Numbered from the stretch's first letter, positions 36,410-49,014 are shown. The stretch is 64,000 bases of DNA from Zopfochytrium polystomum (GCA_025765615.1 JAIVFJ010000044.1:1-64000), one strand, 5' to 3'. Notes: a model not told the origin generated them from the letters alone. A program made the numbers and translations.

Positions 36410-36694
36410 GAATGAGAAACCGGATATTGCTCACCAGAAGCAGATGGCGAGTCAGACCGGGCGCGCGAGGAGAGCTATGTTTGTCGGTGACTGCCGAGCT
36501 AGTAGAAGGCGTGGGCGGACGTGGGAAGAGTTATGGGAAAGAGTCTGAGAGAAGATGAGAGGAGAAGGACAAGGAAGAAAGAAAGAAAAAGAAAGAAAGA
36601 AAGCCACCGTTGGCAGGCGGACGCAGTCGAGGGCTGCAAATAGTCGAAGGAACAAGGTGGATTGAAAGTGTCCAGAAAGCTTTGAAGGGAGGCA
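36410..36694. promoter_or_regulatory. Divergent intergenic region DDX52/MOCOS with (GAAA)n
   Basis: 285 bp between two divergent starts. It holds a GAAA-rich stretch at about 36570-36603. Presumed shared promoter; no TATA is evident. Confidence 0.45.
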
Positions 36695-39600
36695 ATGGTG
36701 GGCTCGACGCCGTCGCCGCCCTCGTCGTTGTCGTCTTCGCCGTCGCCCGTCTACCTCGACGCTGCAGGATCCGCCCGCGCACACTGGATCTCCTTCGCCG
36801 CCAGCATTGCTGCTCTCGACCGCGTTGGCGTTGGCGGTGACGGCGAGCGCGGCTCTCAACCAGAGCCTTGCTCGCAGGCGGCGGCTGCGCTGACGGCGCC
36901 CGTATCTTATCGGCCGGCCGTGACGCTCTTCGCACCCTCCCTTTCCACCTTACATCCCCGTGCCCAACGCAGTCGTATCGGCTCCGACCGATGTGCCCGA
37001 CAGCGGGCCACAACCCCTTGCTCGTCGCACTGCCGAACGTCCGGTTTGAATCGCTCAGACGAGACTCGGTTTCGTGAGCATTTTGATAGTATCCACCACC
37101 ATGCACTTCGATCGTGCATTCTGTCCTTGCTTGGCGTGTCGCTCGAGACCCATTCCCTCATATTCACCACCAGCGCTACAGGAGCTTTTAAGCTTGTGGC
37201 AGAAGCCCGATCATGGCGAAATGCCCGGCTCTGGCGTCTGTCCGACTCGCACACGTCCGTCGTGGGGATGCGAGAGTATGTTCACAGAGACTGTCTTGCC
37301 ACCCAACAACAACAACAACGGGACGACAATTCCGAACAGCAGCCGAGCCACTCCTATGAGGACAATCGGCAAGATGTTTCCCTTGCGCCAGATGAGGTTG
37401 AAGCGTATTTGGAACGCCACCTTGCGCAAGGTCAAAACGGCGAATCGTCGTTTAGTGAGAATGCTGCGGGCGACCCCGGGAGTCGCCGCTACGTGGACCA
37501 CGACCTCTTCGTTTTCCCTGCGCAATCGAATTTCAACGGAAGACAGTTCCCTCTGCGTTGGATTCGCCAGTTTCAGAGTCTTCGATTTGCGCGAGAAAAC
37601 GACAGCCGAGTCGGCAACACCGGACGAAATTGGTTGGTCATGGTGGACGCCGCCGCCCACGGCCCCATCAACTTGCGGGACCATCCAGCCGACATGGTAG
37701 TCTTGTCCATGTACAAATTGTTCGGATTTCCGACCGGCCTCGCTGCATTAATCGTGGAGAACAACGTTGTGCCGTTTCTAATCAGGAGCCAACGGGTTCT
37801 TCAAACTGTCGATCTATCAAACTCTGGAGTTTCTGTGCGCGAATCGATTCAACATACCTTAACTCGCCTGTTCGAAGGAGATTCGCTCCCTCCCCTTGCG
37901 GCGCTTCATTTGCAATGTGGCCTCGATTGGCTTGACTCGCAGGGGGGCTGGTATTCGATCAAAGCGAAGGCGGTTGCACTAGCTGAAATTACCAGAGCAG
38001 AAATGCGTTCATTGAGGTATCAAGATCCAGGATACCCTCCGCTGTGCCACGTTTTCGGTGATCTTGAAGAGAACCCTTGTACTCCGATCGACAGGCCCTC
38101 CGTCAAACGCCAAGCAATAAATTATGGCCCCATCGTCGCTTTCGTTCTCCTTGAGTCATCTGGAGCGGTCATTCCGGCGTCAAAAATTATCCGGCTAGCA
38201 GGTGTCTACGGTTTTAGCATTCGCCATGGCTGTTTTTGCAACGTAGGCGCCTGTGACAGATACCTCGCCACGTTGCCGATTGACGGATCCCCACAACCCA
38301 CATCAAGGAGAGAGTCTCTCGTACAACGGCCAAGGATTCCTCGCAGTGGTCAGCGACTGCATGCCTGCGGGGACGACGAAGATGCAGAAGGCCGCCCAGC
38401 GTCTGCACTGCGCGTTTCGTTCGGCGCTGGAAACAGCGAAGCCGACGTTCACCAATGGATTGCATTTTTGCGCTTCCATTTTTTGACACCATCAGCAGCG
38501 AATGTTGCGGCAGCTGTTTCGTCGAAGCGCCCGTCCACCACAATACCTCCAGTAGATTTCTTTGTTGAGCATTCTCCCACCTCTGTTACGACGTCTCCTT
38601 CACCAATACCCTCGCTATCCTCTTTGTCACTTGCATCGCTTCCGCCGTCTCCAAGAACACCGCCATGGCCATCCCCGACAAGTGCGTTCATGGAAACGCA
38701 GAATGCGTCGCTGGCCCCCGACTCTCTTTCTCCCTCGCTCCCTGTTGCCGGAATCCTGACCAAGATCCGGCTCTATCCAATAAAGTCCTGTGCCGGACTG
38801 TCTGTTGCACGCTGGCCTCTCTCTCCTTCCGGGGGCCTCCTGTACGACCGCGAGTTCCTCTTGGTCGACGCTCAAGGCCGCGGCATTTCGCTGAAGAAGG
38901 AGCGTCGATTGAGCGAGGTGCGGCCAGTAAAGCTGGACCTCGAAGCAGGAGTGCTAGAAGTGAAAGCGACGGGAATGGAGGAATCCCTATTTATCCGCCT
39001 ATTGAGAGTAGGGTCCAGGATGGCAAAGGTCGAGGGATCTGTAGGGTGCGACGTCGCGCAGGTTTGCTCGAGAAGGTATACCGTTTTCCTAATCCGCAAT
39101 TATTTGATTCAATTTCTCTGGAATTTGAGTTCTGTTCCCTCACAAATCAAAACATTATTGTTTTCTATTACCTCAACCCCTGTAATGGCGGATGGACCAG
39201 GGTGCTAGTTTCGCGGCACGAAGACCCGGCAGTGTCGTCATGGTTCACCAAGTTTCTAGGATACCCTGCTTTCCTCGTCGTGTCGGCTTCAGCAACCTCG
39301 AAAACCGAAGCCGACCTTTCCGGCGGTGGCGACACAGGGCCGCGACCCACGCCATCGGACTTTCAGAATGACTCGCAATTTTTGGCTGTCTCTGAGTCGA
39401 GCTACGAGTCTATCGTACCGCTGCTTTTGGAGCCAGCAACTTCAAGCGGCGGCGACGCTGAAGGGAATGCAGTGCCAGCAATCGACCAATTTAGGTCCAA
39501 CTTTGACTTTGCGGGGATGACTCCCTTTGAAGAAGACTTGTGGCAGGAAGGCCAGCGCCTTTGGATTGGCGATGTGCAATTTTCAGTGAGTTGATTGTCT

Positions 39601-39971
39601 AACTCGTCGCTTTCAACGGACGTTCTTACCCGAAGAATAATTATGGCGACATCTAAGGTGAACGGGCGGTGCAACCGCTGCGGTGCAATTGGCAGTCGTC
39701 TCTACTCGGCGGTTTGGAAGCACCGAAAGGGATCGGGAGTTGGGAACAAGGTGAGCGGCTTTCTCGTTCGTTTTTAGTGTTCCAAGTTTCTTTGCTTCCC
39801 CGCGGGAGCGAATCGGAGAGTGTAAATTTGGGAATCGAAGCTGATGCTGTTATCACCTTTGCATCTAGCGCGTACATTTTGGGGTCTACCTGTCGTCGTT
39901 CGTCAGTCAGCCCGAAACAACAGCAACAGCAAGAGAAACGACAGCGACACATGTTGGCACAACGATGCTGA
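36695..39971 (+). CDS. MOCOS: Molybdenum cofactor sulfurase (NifS-like plus MOSC)
   Basis: Sulfurates the molybdenum cofactor for xanthine dehydrogenase and aldehyde oxidase (family knowledge). The first frame is open from 36695 to about 39055: VYLDAAGSARA, LIFTTSATGAFKLVAEA, SDSHTSVVGMRE, FVFPAQSNFNGRQFPL, VMVDAAAHGP, YKLFGFPTGLAALIV (PLP-binding Lys), YGFSIRHGCFCNVGACDR (catalytic Cys). The MOSC N-terminal barrel follows: KIRLYPIKSCAGLSV, YDREFLLVDAQG. After at least one intron, SSWFTKFLGYPAFLV, NDSQFLAVSESS, FRSNFDFAG, EEDLWQEGQRLWIG and, in the next exon, GRCNRCGAIG. A last segment VSLLPRGSESESVNLGIEADAV ends near 39971. The GGGT block normally following the PLP region is not recognisable. 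Splicing at 39.0-39.25 kb and after 39.59 kb is unresolved. Confidence 0.85.
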
Positions 39972-40644
39972 CACCTTCGAAAACGACGGCAGCATCGTCC
40001 CTCAAAGCCTTCAATGCCGAAAAAAGGGGCTGGGAAGGTGTCGGGAGTGACTGCTGCAAAGGGTTGAAGTTCCTGGCGGTCGGCTGTGGGGTCAAGGTTG
40101 ACTGTGAAGATCAAGATGTTGTGAAGATGAAATAAACTAATCGCATAGACGCGCATAATTCTCGGTGCAGGCTTCGGCTGCCCGTCCGCCGCGAAAATCA
40201 CCACATGACCACCGGCCCACGGGTTCAATATCCTGTACAAGGCTGTGCTGGACGCATCAGCTTAAATAAGATGAAATGGCTCTATCGCTCAAGCAAGCTT
40301 GAGATTAACTTGCATTTGTTACAGTGGTTCAAAGGCGGTGATCGAGCTCAAGCACGACGAGAGCGCACATGGAGACAACGGGGCTGGTGTGCTCGGAACT
40401 CTGGCAGTCCGACGGAGGTGGGAAAAACTTTGTTGAAGAGTTCCGAGTTGAAAATTCCGCGAGCGATGTAAGACTCTGACAGTATTCGTAAGCAAGGGTC
40501 ACCTTCCTTGCGAGTCCCAAAGGATAATGTTACCGGTTAGTCGTACTCCTTCCGTGATAGGATCCAAATCTCTCTATTTGATTTGCTATGGGCTGCTGTT
40601 TCTGGACTAGTGCGGACTTATCTTCGTGGCACAGAATACTCTCT
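39972..40644. other. Unassigned region between MOCOS and PHB1
   Basis: Short open stretches exist on both strands. On plus, one ends FLAVGCGVKVDCEDQ at 40134 and another runs METTGLVCSELWQSDGG to a TGA near 40469. On minus, one carries LNPWAGGHVVIFAADG. I cannot decide whether a small spliced gene lies here, nor its strand. Confidence 0.3.
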
Positions 40645-41920
40645 TTATTGCCCGATGTTGAGGAGCAGATTTGAGCCTTTACCCCCCGGCAAATACGTGA
40701 CCCTCCCAGATGGCCCGAGCGTCGAAGCAATATCTTTGGAAGCCTCAATCCGCCGCAGCTCGACGAGACCAGGCCCTGCCTTGGAGATTGCCTTGGAAAT
40801 CAGGTCGGCAGCCATAGCTTCACCCTCAGCACGAATGATGGCAGCTTGCTTTTCCTGCTCGGCCTTCTCCACAATGAACTTGGCGCGCTCCGCCTCTTGT
40901 TGCGCTGAAGTGGCCTTGGTGTGAATTCTTCTGACAAGGAGAGGGGAGAGAGCCACTTACCAATCTGTTTTTGCTCGACAGCATTCGTGAACTCCTTACC
41001 AAAGGTAAGGTGGGTCTGGAATCGGTATAGCGATTAGAGCGAATTAATGATTGCAAAATGCTAGGACTCTGTCAAAAGGCGTGACGTACAATGGACACAT
41101 CCTCCAAGACGATGTTGTACCGATCCGCCCGCTTGTTCAAGTCCTCACGAATCCGTTGCGAAACCTGCGCTGGGGTCAGAGCGATCTAACCGGAGGCTCA
41201 AAGCAGTGCACCTCACCAACTCCCTTTGGGTGATCAACTCCGCCGCGTCAAACTGCGCAACAATCGCCTTGAGAACCTCATTCCCAATGGACGGCAAAAC
41301 TCGCTCATCGTAGTCGATGCCGTAGTTTTGGTAGATGACCGGAAGGGCATCGTAGCGCGGTCGGTGCAGGACCCGCAGTGTCAGAGAAATGTTCTGCATG
41401 TCCTTTGACCCCGTCGTTGTCGAGATGTTGCGCGGTCGCGTGCGAACATCGAAGATGATAGCATTTTGAAGGAACGGAACAAGAAAGTGGGTTCCCTCGT
41501 CCACGGCGGTAGGGATGACACCGCGAATCCGGTCAAAGATGACAGCTCGCTGCCCGCCATCGACTATCGAATGGTTTGTAGGAGCGGGTTTGAATTGGAC
41601 ACGGCCCAGGGTTATGTAAGTGCAGAAGTTTGGGATGTGGTTGCAATAAGGGGGAGTGTTAGGAATAGGAGGAGGGTAGAACAGTGCGGGCGTTAGAAAA
41701 GGCTGATGTGGAGAGCATCCATGGGTCGCGTGGAGGCACAGAAAGAGGGTTGCCAGAACGAACGAAGGAGGGGCGGGTGGGCGTGCGCTGTGCGGTGGTC
41801 AGACGGCGGGTGGTTGGTGTTACCGTTGTAGAGCGACGTCTGCAGACCGCCGGCGAAAATGCCGAGTGGAATAGCCCAGCGAACAATCGCCTCCAAGGCG
41901 CGCTGAGCTGGTGCTGCCAT
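40645..41920 (-). CDS. PHB1: Prohibitin 1
   Basis: Inner mitochondrial membrane scaffold that forms rings with PHB2 (family knowledge). Five exons join in frame to 277 residues: 41824-41920, 41217-41563, 41090-41164, 40961-41015 and 40645-40904. N-terminal membrane segment [20 protein letters not shown], then [16 protein letters not shown] and [18 protein letters not shown]. The SPFH core includes [39 protein letters not shown], then [33 protein letters not shown] and the coiled coil [19 protein letters not shown]. The tail [15 protein letters not shown] and RVTYLPGG identify PHB1 rather than PHB2. The length matches the family. Confidence 0.95.
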
Positions 41921-42038
41921 TGCAAAGACGGATCGAGGGCGTCGAGGCTGGGGTGGGAGGTTGTGACAACGACGAAGGAGGACGTCTCCTGTGAAACTTT
42001 TTCAGAGGCTGGCGCGTCCAGTCCAAATGGCTGTCTAG

Positions 42039-42078
<40 letters not shown>

Positions 42079-42408
42079 TCTCTCCCTCTCCCTCTCCCGC
42101 TCTCTGTCCCTCTCCCTCGCTCTTTCAATGTCTGTCTGTTGCATATCTCTTCTGGAGCTCAACAAATAGGAAGCAAGAAAGCGCCATTTCATCCATCGAG
42201 ACATCCCCTTCGCCTTCCAGCTTGGCGGTCGGCCCACTCTCCCCCCCCAACCGACTTTGCTCCATTCTGCTCCTGGCCCCCCGGCCACCCGAGCAAAATC
42301 AAAGTTTCCCAACGGCCCCCTATGAAACAAACACCAAAATCACGGCAAGCATCCCGTTTGCTCGTTCTGTTCATCAGAGGCTCTCGCTCAACCGCCAGGC
42401 CTCAACCC
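41921..42408. other. Region upstream of PHB1 with (CT)n tract
   Basis: Between the PHB1 start and the stop of the next minus-strand gene. It has a CT-rich microsatellite at about 42036-42120. Presumed PHB1 promoter and 3' region of the neighbour; no gene is seen. Confidence 0.5.
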
Positions 42409-43861
42409 TCACGCGCTCAGCCGCGCAATGGCATCGTCAGCTCCCTTCAAGAGCAGGTCGCCGTCGTCCAGCCTTTCACGAAGCAACGCGCCGACGTCAG
42501 CCGCTGTCGGCCAAAACTGATGACCGTAGAGTCCGCTCGCGCCCGGCGGCGTTGCATCGCGCGTCGCTGCCGCTTCAAGAGATTTCACAGCCCGCTCAAA
42601 ATCTCCCTTCAAAGCGTGCATCTTTGCAACGAGAATCAGCGCCGATCGCGGGTAGCTCGGAGAAGTGAAAATGTCCTCAGGCACATAAGATGTCGCGAGA
42701 TCAACAGACGCTTCGTGCTGTAATGAACCGGCAACCAGAGATAGTCGCGCATCCTCTGTCAGGGCAAGACCAAGGGAAAGCTGCTCCTTGGCGGTGATGA
42801 CAGACCGACGCCATCCCTCGGCGAGCGGTCCGTATGCACCAGCGGTGACAAGCAGAGTGTACGACACTGCGTCAGGGGGGATGCTTGAAAAGGGAAGCAG
42901 TGCGAAGCTCTTATACATCTGGTCGATCAGCTCCAGTCGCGCTTCCTCCGTAATTTCCTCATTGCCCTCACAGTATTCTCGACGGAATGCTGCCATGAGG
43001 ACATGAATCTGATCACGATTGAGGTTGAATGCGAATTTTCGCCGTTGGCAAGCAAGATCCAGAACGAGACTGTGGCATCTTGCTTTCATGAGGGTCTCGA
43101 AGAACACGAAATTGTCTGCTGCGCTGTGTGGGAGGCCCGCTGGATGCAGTCGCCACTCGGCAAAGACGTTTTTAAACAGCTGAGCATCTCCCGCTGTTCT
43201 AATTTCGTACGCGACAAGACGGAGGTCTTTTGGCGAGGGTGAGCCAAGGCGCAGGCTTCGCTCCAGCCTATCCAAACGCTCGAAAAAGGCCGGAGTAACA
43301 CCTTCCGGCGTGTCCACAGGGTCTGAAGATTCAAGCTGCGGTGGACTAATCCCGAATGTTTTCAGTTTGATGCCGTCCTCAACAGACCGTATAGTCCGGG
43401 CCTTCCTCACGGCTTCTTCGTACCTTCGAACCAGTCGCGACTTCACCCAAACTGCGTTTGGGGCGTTGTGTAGGATTAGAATTCAGCATCAGTCTGAAGC
43501 TGATTGACATCTTACGTTGCGGTGAACCGGAAAACGATCTGGACGGTGTCAAATGCAGTGGAGCGCGTGATCCCGACGCGCCGATTTGCGGCGAAGAGAA
43601 GATCGACGAAGAGGAGGAATTTGGTTTCGGCTTCTGCGGTCGTGTTAAAATTGTTGGAGGAGTCTGGCGAGGGAAGGCTGCAGTAGAGTGACACCGTTCG
43701 GCCTGCGCGTGTGATCGACTAGCCGAGTTGGACACACCAGGCGGAACGGTGAGTGACCATGAGAGCAAGCCTCGTGTAGAGGTAAGCGCGAAGGAGGCAG
43801 TTGGGGCGGCGGACGTCGCCGAACCAATGACAGATGAAGTTAAAGTGGCCGCCCCGCTCAT
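42409..43861 (-). CDS. Probable mitochondrial helical-repeat (PPR-like) protein, function unknown
   Basis: Two exons, 43516-43861 and 42409-43451, join in frame to 462 residues. The first ~115 residues are rich in Ser, Arg and Pro with almost no acidic residues (for example RPQKPKPNSSSSS, HLTPSRSFSGSPQR), as in a mitochondrial presequence. The rest is alpha-helical by composition, with repeated paired-helix patterns: AADNFVFFETLMKARCHSL, QIHVLMAAFRREYCEGN, DAVSYTLLVTAGAYGPLAE and RSALILVAKMHALKGDFERAVKSLEAA. The last two look like PPR/TPR-like units. I do not recognise the family; mitochondrial ribosome or RNA roles are common for such proteins, but that is inference. Confidence 0.7.
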
Positions 43862-44969
43862 GGGTGAAAATCGTGGTTTACGGTGAGCGTCGGACTGGGA
43901 AACCTCGAGGAAGTCGGCGGCTGGGACGACGAGTCGACACAGCGAAACCTCAGGTAAGCGCTGATGTGAGGTTGGTAGTAAGCCAACGAACCTGGCTCGA
44001 CGAAACGCGTCGCTGCTGGGAGGGCAACGGCAACTTGAGTACCTCGACTTTGGGAAGGCAGAGAGGGAGGAATGGGCGAAGGAAAACGGACCTTGTCAGC
44101 ACCTAGTACTGACTTGGAGCAGCCTTGGGTACAAGACAACGAGAGAAGGTTTGTCGAGGAGCACACAAGCGGACGGACGGTAGGACTCAGGAGCTAGCGA
44201 AGCTGACACAGTCAAAGCCAGCGGTAAGGCTTGGTTGTGGGCGGGGGGGCTCGCCGAGACGTCGAAAGGCAGCCAAAAGGCCGCCCCCCCACGTTGGACC
44301 GGACTACTTCGCGCACCAAACCGACAACGAAGAAAGGCAAACAAAGAAACGGCAGCAGTGTGGAGCCACCACCAAAGGGACATTGATTGCCCGAAAACGT
44401 CGGAGATTCCACGTAGGGAGAGTAAGTGCGTGATTAAGTGAGTGAGTGAATGACGTGAGTGAGTGCGGGATGTACGTGTTCAGGTCCGAGACATGCATTG
44501 AACACGCGAAGACGCACGGTCAAAGCATTTTCCTCTTTCGCCTTTCTTTCCCCACTGAAATCTATTGTTTGCGCTCCCCACAATAACACACACCCTCGTT
44601 CCCGAAAATTATCCTTCGATCCCGCCTGTACCTCAATCAATCATCCAACTCTTCGCCCTTCGCCCGACTCCTCCGGGCCTCCTGTGTCCATCTTCGCTGG
44701 CGATCAAAACCGTGGCTTCCCCACTGCTCCGAACAACCCCTTCGCTGGCAACGCCTCACAACCAGCAGGGAACGCAAGAAATCAGCAGAGATCACCCGCT
44801 GCGATCACTAGAAAAGTACCACAAAGTCCCAGGATCGATCGATTTGCAGATCCCTCCAGCGCCCATTTTGCCGGCAACCGTGACTTACAGTCTACCGCTT
44901 CACTTGCAAGCACAACCAGTAGGGAAATCGGTTGCCCCGAGCAGGGACCTTTACCGACTGTGAACCAGG
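43862..44969. promoter_or_regulatory. Divergent intergenic region, mitochondrial-type gene / cyclin Y
   Basis: 1.1 kb between divergent starts. An open stretch from 44459 to 44963 in two frames has Ser/Pro-rich content without conserved motifs and is probably untranslated leader. No TATA box is evident. Confidence 0.4.
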
Positions 44970-47885
44970 ATGGGCAATTCGGCCTCCGCAGCCGTCAACC
45001 CCGAGAGGATCGCCGCCAAAGCAGGCGATCAAAACGAGGACCTCCAGCCGCCAGACGATCGTCACGATCAGCCGCAAGACCCTCGCCCGCGCCCGGCAAA
45101 ACGCCGCTATGGGTCTTTCCGCGCCACCAATAAATCGCAGATGGTCACCCAGCCCTTGCGCATTGTCCGCTCGATGGACTACCTTGGAGATGAGTGTGCC
45201 GAGGCTACCGATTCCGAGCCGCTGGTCCAGCTCCTTCCCGATGCAAGACCAGCACTTCCACCGCTTCCTGACCGGCCTGTACAAACATTAGAACCACCGC
45301 TGATCACACCTGACGTTTACAGTACTTCCAAACCGATTATGTCTGGGCGTTCAGAAGGTGAGCAAATCTAACTGGGCAAGGAAAAGCTTTTTGTACACAG
45401 AGAATCACAGAGCAGCAAGGGGAGAGGCAGAAGTGGTAGTAAAGCGTGGAGAGTGCCGCGGTATTGATGATTTTCACCCTAAGAGATGGACAAAGTGACT
45501 GTGGGAGCGAAATGGAACTTCCGGAGGGGGTGTGCGCGGAAGGAAGAGGGGCAAGTTAGGAGCATATCTGAGTAGGAGTGCGTGAGTTTGTCATGAAACA
45601 AATAGTGCAGCCCGTTCTAACTTTCTACTTCGCGTAACAATAGAACAAATCAGCACTGGGGTTGGTGACTTTCTGTGCCACTACATGTCGATTGAAGACG
45701 TTCGACAGGCAAAGAAACCCAACGATTCCTTGCTCGACTCGGGATGTCAACCCGTCAATGCGGAATCAATAGTCTGGCCGCCGAACCAGATGCACCCACT
45801 ACCGGCAGCGGCGCCTGAACGGCAGCATGTTCTCTGGACCGAGAATGCCAGCCCCTCATTTCAGACTGTCCCGTCCACGGAAAGTCTGCGAGCCGATTCG
45901 GCGGCGTCGCTTCCTCTCATCGACGCGTCGTTCTCGTCAAACTTTTACCACGTCCATCCTTCTCCGCATCCTCCCCGATCACGAAAGCCCTCCACAGATT
46001 TGCCATACCCCAAATCGGCAGGCCAACCACTTACTAAAAACCCAGACTATGAATCTACGGAACCCGCGTCTGGGCATAATGACTCGATTATCTTTCAATA
46101 TGAAGCGTCGCCCGACTTCGACCAGAGGACCGTCAGATCCGCCGGAGCGTTCGAGCCGTCCATTATCGTCGAGCCGTCTGTTGATGGAGAACCCTACCTT
46201 CAGTCGGACATACCTGAACGACCCAGCTTTCTCCAAAACAACTTGCACCACTCCACTCTCCCGCAGCAGCCGCGCCAGATTTACCCCCGTCTCCCGCCGC
46301 TTCCTTCGCTCGTGATCCAGGGAACCAAGCCTATCGATTCGTTCAACCCTCAGCGCCCGTTTCAAAGCGACGAAGGTCCACACTTTCACGAAGCCATGCT
46401 GACGGAGCCCCTTCCGTACGAGTCCATGGCCGCGCTGGCGGTACAGGCTAAAATATCGCGAATGAGGCTCAAACGCGCCGCTGACAGGACTGCCACGGCC
46501 CTCGCGAGCCTTACCACGGCCAAAATTCACTTGGGGGCCCCACCCGCGATAGTGGCTCGCGACGTCTCGCCCATGCCTGGAGCCAGCGATGCATCGAGAC
46601 GGGGTTCTGCTGAAGCAACTAGCAGCAGTGCACGCGAGGATGTGCTGCGAATGGCCAGTGTCACGACAGCCACCTATCCGCGGCAGTCGCTTCCAAAGTT
46701 CAATTCGTGCTCCACCCTTTTCATCGACTCGACGCTGACAAACGCAGATTTGCAGCAAACGCTGAAATGGTCGGTTTGCTTTCGATTCGACCGTTTCTGT
46801 ATCACAAGACTGAATAATACTCTCTTCTCACGCAATCGAAAATTTTCTCCGCTTTCACAACATAAGCGTTGGGATTGCCGTGGTGAGTTCCATTAGGCGA
46901 ACAATCGAGTCTGGTAGCCTGCGCACGGACGATATTCTGTCGGAGAGCTTGCATCCCATCTCGGTATAGTTTTCTTGAGCAAATTCTGGCAGTAAAAGTT
47001 CGTTTGCTGACCAATTCGAATCTTTACGGCAGCGGCATATTCAATTTCATCACCGTATCCCAACAGAGAGTGATGTCTACAAGTTTCTCGAGTGCATATT
47101 CCGTGCGGCTGATCTGACTGTGGAATGCGCGGTCATCATGCTTATTTATGTCGAACGCATGCTGTTGAATACAAACATCACTCTCCACTCATGCAACTGG
47201 GCTCTGAGCGTTCTTGGCGGCTTAATTCTTGCGTCGAAAGTGTGGGACGATCACGCCGTCTGGAACGTTGATTTCTGCCAAATATTTCCTGAAGTGGATG
47301 TGGCGAGCCTGTAAGTGACTTTCTCCAATTTTCATAGGGAATAACCCGTCTTATTCCTCTGCGGATTCCTTTGTAAAGAAATGAACTCGAGCGTTGGTTT
47401 CTTCGGGCGATCAGGTACAACGTCTCTGTCAAAGCCTCCACCTACGCGCGATACTACTTTGAGCTTCGCGACCTCTCAGATGGTGCGGTGCGGAAATCGA
47501 CCACCAAACCACTCAGCTCGCGCGAGCGCGGGAAGCTTGGGGTCTGTCCTTTTCTTCTTTTTCTCTTTCCTTCAAGTTCAAACCAAACTGAAGCGCTTAT
47601 TTGCTTCTCCGGTTGGGGCTGACTCGCCCGGTCGCTTCTGCCAACGCGCCCCGCCTTATCCCGCATCGCCAACACTTTACCCAACAAAATTACAAACAAC
47701 ACAAGGGCGCCGCATCTTCCCCAACGGCGTCTTCTCCCAACAAACCGCCTGCGGCAAAGTCGTCGTCGACAGCGACCCAGGAGAGACCGTCCACCGGAGC
47801 GGCGGAAGCGACCGAGAGCCCGATCAAACGATCGCAGAGCGACTATTTATTTGTTCCACTGAAAGTACCCATGCAAGTTGTTTGA
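44970..47885 (+). CDS. CCNY: Cyclin Y-type cyclin with N-terminal myristoylation signal
   Basis: Membrane-anchored cyclin partner of CDK14/CDK16-type (Pho85-like) kinases (family knowledge). Exons 44970-45357, 45644-46769, 46867-46963, 47033-47310 and from 47379 join in frame. The start MGNSASAAV has the Gly2/Ser6 pattern for N-myristoylation, as in animal cyclin Y. About 500 residues of Ser/Pro-rich sequence precede the diagnostic NSCSTLFIDSTLTNADLQQTLKC, then LSESLHPIS, the cyclin box TESDVYKFLECIFRAADLT, ECAVIMLIYVERMLL and ASKVWDDHAVWNVDFCQIF, then NELERWFLRAIRYNVSV, YARYYFELRDLSD and KPLSSRERGKL. The last exon ends RSQSDYLFVP near 47885; its upstream junction (47.5-47.6 kb) is unresolved. 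The long N-terminal extension is much larger than in animal cyclin Y. Confidence 0.9.
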
Positions 47886-48196
47886 GGCTCGCAGCCGAGC
47901 ATCGCACCGCTTTCGTTCTTTCCACCTTTATTCGCCTCCCCCCGCCGCCCCACCGCACTCCTCCAACCCCAATCCTTCGCCTTATTTATCTTACCCTCTG
48001 TCTCACTTGTTGGCGTGACCGAACATGTGCTCGACGCGTTCGTTTTTTTTTATAATTTCACTGGTTGCGTTTCCCCACCTTCCGCTTTCGCCAGCACTCG
48101 CTGCCCACATCCTAAACATCGATCAAAAAACTTTTCCAGTAATAAACACAACAGTAGAGACTCTGTTCGGAGTTATAGGGTGGGGCAAATGGCCCG
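47886..48196. other. Convergent region between cyclin Y and Got1-like genes
   Basis: About 310 bp between convergent stops; pyrimidine-rich, then AT-rich. No gene is seen. Confidence 0.4.
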
Positions 48197-48875
48197 TCAA
48201 AGGATCCAAAGGCGGTCATAGTCGTTCAGACATGCCAATCCGATCCCCTTGGACACGATATCGTTCCCGGGGGGAAGAAGGAGGAGGAGGAAGAAGGTGT
48301 CAGAGCGCACCTAAAAGTCTCATCAATCGCGAAACGCATTCGTATGCAATGAGGCTTCGCGGGCTAGATTTGTTACCTCGAGTACGAACCCGACGGCCGT
48401 AAAGTGCAGCAACGTCAGCAGAAACCCCGCCACAAGGAACACCGTCCCTCTGATTCGCTCCGGCCGGTACACGAGCATCCACGCGCGGCGGAGCCCAAGT
48501 TTGACCAGGTAGCTGGAAATAATGAGGAGCTTTGGCGGGTGGTGGTGGTGGGTGGTAGTGGGGTGGGGGAAGGGGAGCAAGTGAACGGGTTACAAGAGTC
48601 AAACACTTCTGTAGGCACGGCAACGCGACGCGTCGCCCGTGTGTACGCCCGCGCACCTGCCCCAAGACCATGAGCGCGCCGCGGAAGCCGGCCATGATCC
48701 CCAGCACGCACAACGTGTAGCCGAGCAGCAGCAGGCCGCGGACGGCGGCGTCGACGGACAGGCCGGATCGGCGGACCGCGGCCTGCAGGCGCTGCACGGC
48801 GGCGTTTGCGAGCTGCGCGGCGGACGCCCAGAGGACCGAAAGCGAGCTGCTGCTGCTGTCGAACGTTCGAGACAT
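48197..48875 (-). CDS. Got1/Sft2-like Golgi vesicle transport membrane protein
   Basis: Small four-segment membrane protein family acting in ER-Golgi or endosome-Golgi vesicle fusion (family knowledge). Three exons, 48657-48875, 48377-48529 and 48197-48310, join in frame to 161 residues. A Ser-rich cytosolic N-terminus is followed by hydrophobic segments VRGLLLLGYTLCVLGIMAGF, ALMVLGQLLIISSYLV and, after the basic loop RPERIRG, TVFLVAGFLLTLLHFTAVGFVLE. The order and the small polar loop before the third segment match Got1. The last exon (SDTFFLLLLLPP...) is less convincing, so the C-terminus is uncertain. Confidence 0.65.
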
Positions 48876-49014
48876 TGGTTGATTGGAGGGGGTTGGAAGG
48901 GTTAGTATTTTTTTTCTTCTCTTTTTGGATCAGCTTTTTTGTTCTTTATTTCTATGGAATTGAAACTCCGAAAGCAAGCCCCCTTTATCGCACTTCGGCC
49001 TGCATCTGCTGCAG

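Noticed and set aside
39653..40240. 195-residue minus-strand gene
   Set aside because: Much of it lies opposite the MOCOS C-terminal exons; Cys run is antisense of a CAG repeat. Left as unassigned rather than called.
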